Assembly (NCBI GenBank): GCA_046726435.1
Contig: JBKPAM010000038.1
Location: 1 to 52,970, forward strand
Length of the DNA stretch: 52,970 nucleotides
Source: AC-32 sp046726435
GTDB lineage: Bacteria; Actinomycetota; Thermoleophilia; Gaiellales; Gaiellaceae
Direction of reading: 5' to 3'
Below the pieces are notes generated by a model that was given only the letters and a program-made list of their open reading frames with translations, made no database searches and had not been told where the DNA came from. Position numbers and translations under genes: made by a program. Below, one piece after another: positions 48,184 through 52,970 of the stretch. The stretch's first letter is position 1. Every line of letters starts with the position of its first letter.

Positions 48184-49622
48184 ACGGTCAACTTCGGAAG
48201 CCGTGGCTGGCGCTCGACCAGCTCGCGGTCGAGGGACCGGGGCCTGCCCTCATCCGCGCCGCGACGTATGTGGCGATACCGGCCCTGGCGGCGCTCGCAG
48301 CGGGCGTAGCCGCCACCTCGAGCCACCACCTCGCGCTGATCGCGTTCATCACGGCCGTCGTGGGGGTCACGTGGCTCGTTCTCGCGCCGGGCGAGCGGAG
48401 GATGCTGCTCCTTGCCGGCCTCGTGATCGTGGTCTTCAACGAAGGCATCTCGATCGGAGGGATCTCCGCCGACCGGCTCGCGTCGCCGATTGCCCTCCTC
48501 TTCATCGCGGGCGCGTTCGTCGTCGGCGATCGGCTGCCGTTCGGAACGCCGCTCTATTGGGTCACGCTGTACGCGCTCTGGGCGGTCGCGAGCGGGCTGT
48601 GGACCACCAATGCCGGGCGCACCTTCACCGTTCTGCTGTCGCTTTCCACCGCGCTCGTGTTCATGGCCGCGTTCGCGATGTTCGTGAAGTCGCGCGCCGT
48701 CCTCGAGTGGGTGTTGTACGCGATCGTTGCGACCGCGTTCGTAGTCGGCATCATCGGCTCCGTGACCTTCCTCCAGGGGACCGTCGAGCGTAGCCGCGGC
48801 ACCGTCGGCGACTACAACTTCTTTGCCGCGTACGAGCTCTTCGCGCTTCCGCTGGCGATCGCGCTCCTCGGTGCGATCCGCAACATCTGGGCGCTGCTCG
48901 CGGTCGGTGCGGCGGTCCTCGCGATCATTGCCGGCATCCTCACCACGCTCTCGCGCGGCGGTGCCCTTGCGCTCGGCGTGACCCTGATCATCATCTTGAT
49001 CTGGCCGGCATGGCGCCTGTTCCCCACACCTGGATACAAGGCGACGCTCATCCTTGTCGCGGTGCTGGGCACCGTCGCGATCGTGACCGTGCCTCAGCAG
49101 AAGGTTCTCCCTCGGCTGACATCCGTCTTCTCGCAGAAGGACACCGGCTCCGGCCGCGTCAACGCGTGGCTCGCGGCCCGGACCTCGATCAAGGAGCGAC
49201 CCTTCCTGGGCCTTGGCTACGGCGGGTTCGAGCCGGCTGCCAACGACCTCATGCGCCGAACCCCGGGGGTCGACCTGGTGGACTTCGACCTCAGGCAGAA
49301 AGGTCTCGAGCCGCACAACGTCTTCATCGGCACAACGGCGGAGCTCGGCATTCCAGGGCTCGTGTTCTTCGTCGGGATTCTCGTCTCGACGGGCGTCGCC
49401 TTCCGGAGGAGCGCGCGGCGCGCACGACAAGTGGGCTCGTTCTTCCTCATGCGCGTGTGCAATGCGCTGATTCTGAGTCTGATCGGATGGTGTGTCGCCT
49501 CGATCTTCCTGTCGTCGGAGACGAACAAGCCGCTCTGGGTGATGATCGGGCTCGCGCTCGCGCTGCCCTCGATCATCGAGCGTGAGGCCCGCGAGGCCTC
49601 GGTCCCGCCGCGGGAACGCTGA
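48180..49622 (+). CDS. O-antigen ligase/Wzy-type polymerase family membrane protein
   Basis: A 480-residue polytopic membrane protein with about 11-12 transmembrane helices. The large loop near the C-terminus has the Wzy_C/O-antigen ligase signature: GSGRVNAWLAARTSIKERPFLGLGYGGFE, EPHNVFIGTTAELGIPGLVFF, with the conserved His and Glu. It polymerises or ligates lipid-linked oligosaccharides on the outer face of the membrane. GTG 48180 is chosen because it overlaps the stop of the preceding gene (GTGA) and starts 15 residues before a plausible N-terminal helix. It fits the WzZ-like gene downstream. Confidence 0.92.
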   Translation: MNGQLRKPWLALDQLAVEGPGPALIRAATYVAIPALAALAAGVAATSSHHLALIAFITAVVGVTWLVLAPGERRMLLLAGLVIVVFNEGISIGGISADRLASPIALLFIAGAFVVGDRLPFGTPLYWVTLYALWAVASGLWTTNAGRTFTVLLSLSTALVFMAAFAMFVKSRAVLEWVLYAIVATAFVVGIIGSVTFLQGTVERSRGTVGDYNFFAAYELFALPLAIALLGAIRNIWALLAVGAAVLAIIAGILTTLSRGGALALGVTLIIILIWPAWRLFPTPGYKATLILVAVLGTVAIVTVPQQKVLPRLTSVFSQKDTGSGRVNAWLAARTSIKERPFLGLGYGGFEPAANDLMRRTPGVDLVDFDLRQKGLEPHNVFIGTTAELGIPGLVFFVGILVSTGVAFRRSARRARQVGSFFLMRVCNALILSLIGWCVASIFLSSETNKPLWVMIGLALALPSIIEREAREASVPPRER

Positions 49623-49643
49623 CGCGACAGCGCCGAGGCGGCG

Positions 49644-50612
49644 TCAATTCGAGTAGAAGTCGGCGTACGGGTCCGCGAGTAGGCCGCTCGTCAGCAGTGC
49701 GATGACCTCATCCGTGCCGACGGGTACCGACCACTTGGCCGCGAAGCCCAGCCCCTGCTTCACCTTCTCGAAGCTGACCCGGTAGTCGCGGGGATCTTCG
49801 TCCTTGTGCACGAACTCGACCCGCGCTTGCGGAAAGCGCTGCAGCAGAATCTCGACGAGGTCGAGCTTGCGGTAGTTCTCGTTGGTATCGCCGACGTTGA
49901 AGACCTCCCCGGCGACCGTCTCGGTCGGCGCAGCCAGTGCAAGGAGGACCGCCTGGGCCGCATCGCGAACGTGGACGTACGGCCGCCAGAACTGCTCGCC
50001 GTAGACGAGCAGCTCCCGATCGAGCGCGACCTCCCGGGCAAACTCGTTCACCGTCAGGTCGAAGCGCATCCGCGGGGAGGTCCCGTAGACCGTCGCCAGA
50101 CGGAGACAGCAGCCGGCGAACCCGTTCACGGACCGGTGGAGAACCGCCTGCTCGGCCGCGACCTTGGTCTCGGCGTACAGCGAGATCGGCGCCAGCGGAA
50201 AATCTTCGACGGCCAACGCGTCGTCGCCCAGCCGTCCGTAGTTGCTGCACGTCGAAGCGAAGACGAAGCGCTCGACGCCGGCAGCCCCGGCATCGTCGAG
50301 CAGGCGAGTGGTCGCCTCGAGATTCACTTCTCGGGCGAGGTCGGGCTCCCGGGAACAGGCCGGGTCGCCGACGATCGCCGCGAGGTGGACAACGGCATCG
50401 ACGCCCTCGAGAGCAGCACGGCAGGCGTCCTGGTCGCGTACGTCCCCATGCATGAACTCGAACTCCGGGTTGCCCCAGACAATGAGGAGTGACGGCACGC
50501 TGCCATGCAGGAGGGTGTCGAGCACGCGAACCCGGTGGCCGGCGCCGAGCAGCTCGTCGACGACGATCGATCCGACGTACCCTGCCCCACCCGTGACGAG
50601 GATCTTCGACAT
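49644..50612 (-). CDS. NAD-dependent sugar-nucleotide epimerase/dehydratase
   Basis: A 322-residue extended SDR. MSKILVTGGAGYVGSIVVDELL holds the NAD-binding GxxGxxG; HGDVRDQDACRAAL, VVHLAAIVGDPAC, FASTCSNYG with the catalytic Ser/Thr, and YAETKVAAEQ with the YxxxK pair follow. The C-terminus has the usual PYVHVRDAAQAVLLAL and VFNVGDTNENYRKLDLVE. It converts a nucleotide sugar, probably by epimerisation or dehydration, for the glycan. ATG 50612 is preceded by AAGGGC; upstream in-frame codons lack support. It is divergent from the Wzz-like gene. Confidence 0.92.
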   Translation of the reverse strand: MSKILVTGGAGYVGSIVVDELLGAGHRVRVLDTLLHGSVPSLLIVWGNPEFEFMHGDVRDQDACRAALEGVDAVVHLAAIVGDPACSREPDLAREVNLEATTRLLDDAGAAGVERFVFASTCSNYGRLGDDALAVEDFPLAPISLYAETKVAAEQAVLHRSVNGFAGCCLRLATVYGTSPRMRFDLTVNEFAREVALDRELLVYGEQFWRPYVHVRDAAQAVLLALAAPTETVAGEVFNVGDTNENYRKLDLVEILLQRFPQARVEFVHKDEDPRDYRVSFEKVKQGLGFAAKWSVPVGTDEVIALLTSGLLADPYADFYSN

Positions 50613-50859
50613 AAGCCCTTCTTTTCTCCTTGCCCCCAGACGGATTCTAGGGACGTTTCGCGGCAGCGCTAGACCGCAGGACCGGCGCATTGTCGAGCGC
50701 CGGGGATGCCTCGGACATGCCCAACAGGCTGGTCCGGCACATACGAAGGTCCGCCCTCTGGAAGAGAAGGCGTCGGTACTCTATCGTGAGTCGAAGGGAT
50801 GACGGCACGCTGGCAGTGTCGTCCAGTGGCCGGGGACACACAGCGAGCGGAGAGAGTTG

Positions 50860-52374
50860 ATGCAAAGATCTTTCGAGCACGATCCAGCGCAGACGCCGTA
50901 TTCGGGGCTCGTTTCGTTTGCGCACACGGTGCGTCGCAATGCCTGGCTCGTCGCTCTCGTCACTGTCGGCGCCGTCGCTGTGGCCGCACTCATCACCTCG
51001 CATCAGCGGTCGATCTACCGTGCTTCCCAGCAGCTCGTTATCTGCCAGGGGTCGCCACGGCCTCAGGATTCATGCGTTTTCGTTTCCGGCAACGACACCC
51101 AAGCGTGGGCGCAGACGATGCGACAAGTGATGAAGAGCGACCCCGTTGCTCGCAGCGTGATCAGGGACCTCAGACTACAAGGGACCTCGCCTCAGAAGCT
51201 GCTTTCGGACCTCAACGTCACGTTCGCGCCCGACAGCGCGGTCCTTAACCTCACCTATGACTCGCCGAGCAAGCGGGCCGCCGTGGTCACGCTCAACGCC
51301 GTGACAGACGAATTCACCTCGCTGATCAACCGGACGTTCAATCCGTCGGGACAAGGCGCCAAAGCGAATCCGGTCTTGCCACCGGTGACCCTCCGCGCCA
51401 TCGGTCCAGCTCACCTCGATCCCGGTCGTGTCTCGCCGCACCCGAAGACGACGCTCCTGTTCGCGGCCCTACTGGGACTCTTCGTCGGCGGCATCCTGAG
51501 CTTTCTCCGCGAGCGACTGGCGAACGTCATCCGAACCAGGGCGCAGGCGGAGCAGTCATTCGCAGCACCAGTCGTCGGCTCGGTGCCGAAGTCGATTCAG
51601 CGTCTCCGGAGTGCCGCCGCCATGAACGGCCGGCCGGGTGACCCGCGTCTCGTCGACTCGATCCGCCTCCTGGCGATGAACGTCCAGCAGGGCCAGAAGC
51701 CCGCCGCCGCACAGACGATCGTCGTCACGTGCGCGGATTCGGAGCCTGCGAAGGCGAATCTCGTGGCACATCTCGGGGTCTCGCTCGCGCAGACAGGCGA
51801 GGACGTGCTGTGCATCGAAGCCGACTTGCGGGACCCGCAGCTGCAGCGATACCTCCCACTCGATCCCACCCGGGCGGGGGTTGCGGAGCTCATGGCCGAG
51901 GACATCGATCCGGTCGAGGCTTTCCAGGAGCTGCCGCTCGTCGAGACGGCGCTCAACGGGGGTGCGGGCGTCCAGCACGGCACGGCGGCCGACGTGGAGG
52001 CGAGCGCTGCCGACAGAAGCCCTGCGAGCAAGAAGGGGCTTCCGATAGAGGTGTCGCCGTGGCATCCCACGACGCCCCGCGGCCGGCTGCGCGCCATCGG
52101 GGCGGGTCGTGAGACCGACAGCCCGGCTCTCGCCACCCCTGACCGGATCAGCGAGCTCTTCATTTCCCTCGAGCAGGAGGCCGCCTACGTCATCTTCAAC
52201 GCGCCGCCGATCCTCAAGTCGCCCGAGGCCCTTATGCTCGCGCAGCTCGCTTCCGGGGTCTTGGTCGTTGCAACGGAAGGTCGAACCACAACCGACGACG
52301 CGGTGAGGGCCGGCGAGACGCTCGAGCGGCTCAGGGTGGCGAAGCCGGGGATCGTGCTGGTCGGCTCGGGCTAG
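50860..52374 (+). CDS. Wzz/CapA-CapB-like chain-length regulator with degenerate tyrosine-kinase domain
   Basis: A 504-residue membrane protein from ATG 50860 (TTG 50857 also possible). An N-terminal Wzz-type region has TM1 (about 28-46) and TM2 (about 197-217), with an external part between. The cytoplasmic half resembles BY-kinases/ParA-like CpsD, but the P-loop region reads VVTCADSEPAKANLVAHLG, lacking the GKS/T of Walker A; CIEADLRDPQLQRY still resembles Walker A' and VIFNAPPILKSPEALML a weakened Walker B. There is no C-terminal Tyr cluster. It probably controls polymer length through assembly rather than phosphorylation. Its stop overlaps the convergent ATP-grasp stop. Confidence 0.87.
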   Translation: MQRSFEHDPAQTPYSGLVSFAHTVRRNAWLVALVTVGAVAVAALITSHQRSIYRASQQLVICQGSPRPQDSCVFVSGNDTQAWAQTMRQVMKSDPVARSVIRDLRLQGTSPQKLLSDLNVTFAPDSAVLNLTYDSPSKRAAVVTLNAVTDEFTSLINRTFNPSGQGAKANPVLPPVTLRAIGPAHLDPGRVSPHPKTTLLFAALLGLFVGGILSFLRERLANVIRTRAQAEQSFAAPVVGSVPKSIQRLRSAAAMNGRPGDPRLVDSIRLLAMNVQQGQKPAAAQTIVVTCADSEPAKANLVAHLGVSLAQTGEDVLCIEADLRDPQLQRYLPLDPTRAGVAELMAEDIDPVEAFQELPLVETALNGGAGVQHGTAADVEASAADRSPASKKGLPIEVSPWHPTTPRGRLRAIGAGRETDSPALATPDRISELFISLEQEAAYVIFNAPPILKSPEALMLAQLASGVLVVATEGRTTTDDAVRAGETLERLRVAKPGIVLVGSG

Positions 52375-52970
52375 GCGTGGGGCGATGAGCCGGCCACCTT
52401 CGCGCCGACGAGCCTGATCGTCGCCGCGATCTCCGCCCAGGCCGGCCCGAGATCGTCTCCTTCGAACGCGTCGTAGCCGTCGCGAGGGTTCACGAGGCGC
52501 AGCGCGGCGGTAATGGCCTCAGCCCGGCCCGGCGCCGGCAGGAAACCGTAGCGCCGGCGAGCGCGGAGGACCGAGGCGATCCAGACCACCTCGAGCTGAA
52601 GGTTGCGCGAGCGGACGCCTACACGGTAGGCGGTGTCGAGGCGTTCGCTCGCCGGCGGCCCGACGAGGTACAGATCGGCAAGCCGCGCCGGAAAGTCCAT
52701 TCCACTCTTGACCGCGAGCGGCAGCGACCCCCACACGCGCCCGTTGATCTCCATGAGGCGCGGGCCATCGCGACCCGTCTTGAACTCGACCATCGCGAGC
52801 CCGGTCCAACCGAGGGCACCGAGGAAGCGCTCGGCGTAGTCGTAGAGCACCGGGTCGAGAGCGACGCTCTCGCGGAACGAGCTTGGTCCGCCGGTGATCG
52901 GCACCTCGCGCAGGCGCCGGTGCTGGAAGGCGGCAAGTATGCGACCCTCGTGAGCCAGAACTTCGACGCC
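52371..52970 (-). CDS. ATP-grasp protein, carbamoyl-phosphate-synthase-like (5' end outside window)
   Basis: The frame runs to the window edge, so only the C-terminal 199 residues are present. They contain LAAFQHRRLREVPITGGPS, LGWTGLAMVEFKTGRDGPRLMEINGRVWGSLPLAVKSGMDFP, a typical ATP-grasp C-terminal subdomain with the metal-binding Glu/Asn (MEINGRVWGS), and a helical end. Such enzymes join a carboxylate to an amine; in glycan loci they may add amino acids to sugars. Substrate unknown. Confidence 0.85.
   Translation of the reverse strand, partial: GVEVLAHEGRILAAFQHRRLREVPITGGPSSFRESVALDPVLYDYAERFLGALGWTGLAMVEFKTGRDGPRLMEINGRVWGSLPLAVKSGMDFPARLADLYLVGPPASERLDTAYRVGVRSRNLQLEVVWIASVLRARRRYGFLPAPGRAEAITAALRLVNPRDGYDAFEGDDLGPAWAEIAATIRLVGAKVAGSSPHA

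Noticed and set aside
52109..52306. Separate small gene inside the Wzz-like gene
   Set aside because: Ser/Arg-rich shadow frame without ribosome site.

Overview
The window is high-GC DNA with actinobacterial features: many GTG/TTG starts, 4-nt GTGA/ATGA gene overlaps and TANNNT-type -10 boxes. Gene content (SARP-type regulator linked to a solute-binding protein, DUF7144 membrane protein, many secreted Ig-like/propeller proteins, proline dehydrogenase, MprAB-like envelope system) suggests an Actinomycetota member, perhaps class Thermoleophilia (Gaiellales/Solirubrobacterales). The class assignment is inference; no 16S or ribosomal gene is present.

Layout. 1-3.6 kb: end of a secreted GH15 glucodextranase-like enzyme and a convergent class III aminotransferase. 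3.6-9.8 kb: an envelope-stress-like regulon. A histidine kinase/response regulator pair lies between a four-gene operon (two small proteins, ApbE flavin transferase, ferric-reductase-like heme protein), a secreted helical protein and a divergent HtrA protease. Arrays of an 11-bp phased CTNAGAA motif sit in front of each of these units, and one array precedes a possible short RNA with its own terminator. 9.8-12.6 kb: a class III nucleotidyl cyclase and a secreted InlB-repeat/PASTA protein.

12.65-17.2 kb: the most striking locus, a tightly coupled minus-strand operon of a TRPM-like SLOG (LSDAT) protein, two different 2TM SLATT proteins and a TIR-TM-WD40 protein. It looks like a nucleotide-signal conflict (probably anti-phage) system: a TIR enzyme makes or depletes a nucleotide, SLOG senses it, SLATT acts on the membrane. 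It abuts a tRNA-Arg(CCU) whose 3' end is partly duplicated 1.2 kb away, marking an integration remnant.

19.2-26.7 kb: a zone with repeated frameshifts (ScyD/ScyE-like protein, a SARP-TM-propeller-SBP fusion, a YihY/BrkB protein), interspersed with an intact DUF1059-haloperoxidase pair. 26.6-35.4 kb: housekeeping and secreted genes (DUF7144, SDR with its TetR repressor and operator dyads, cytidylate-kinase-like protein, proline dehydrogenase, amidase, sugar dehydrogenase-like propeller, VWA protein, membrane-anchored protein).

35.5-53 kb: an exopolysaccharide/surface-glycan locus: sugar aminotransferase, giant Ig-repeat phosphoesterase, phosphoesterase, NodB-GT2 fusion, GT4, second deacetylase, kinase, methyltransferase-like protein, O-antigen ligase/polymerase, epimerase, Wzz/BY-kinase-like protein with a degenerate P-loop, and a partial ATP-grasp protein.
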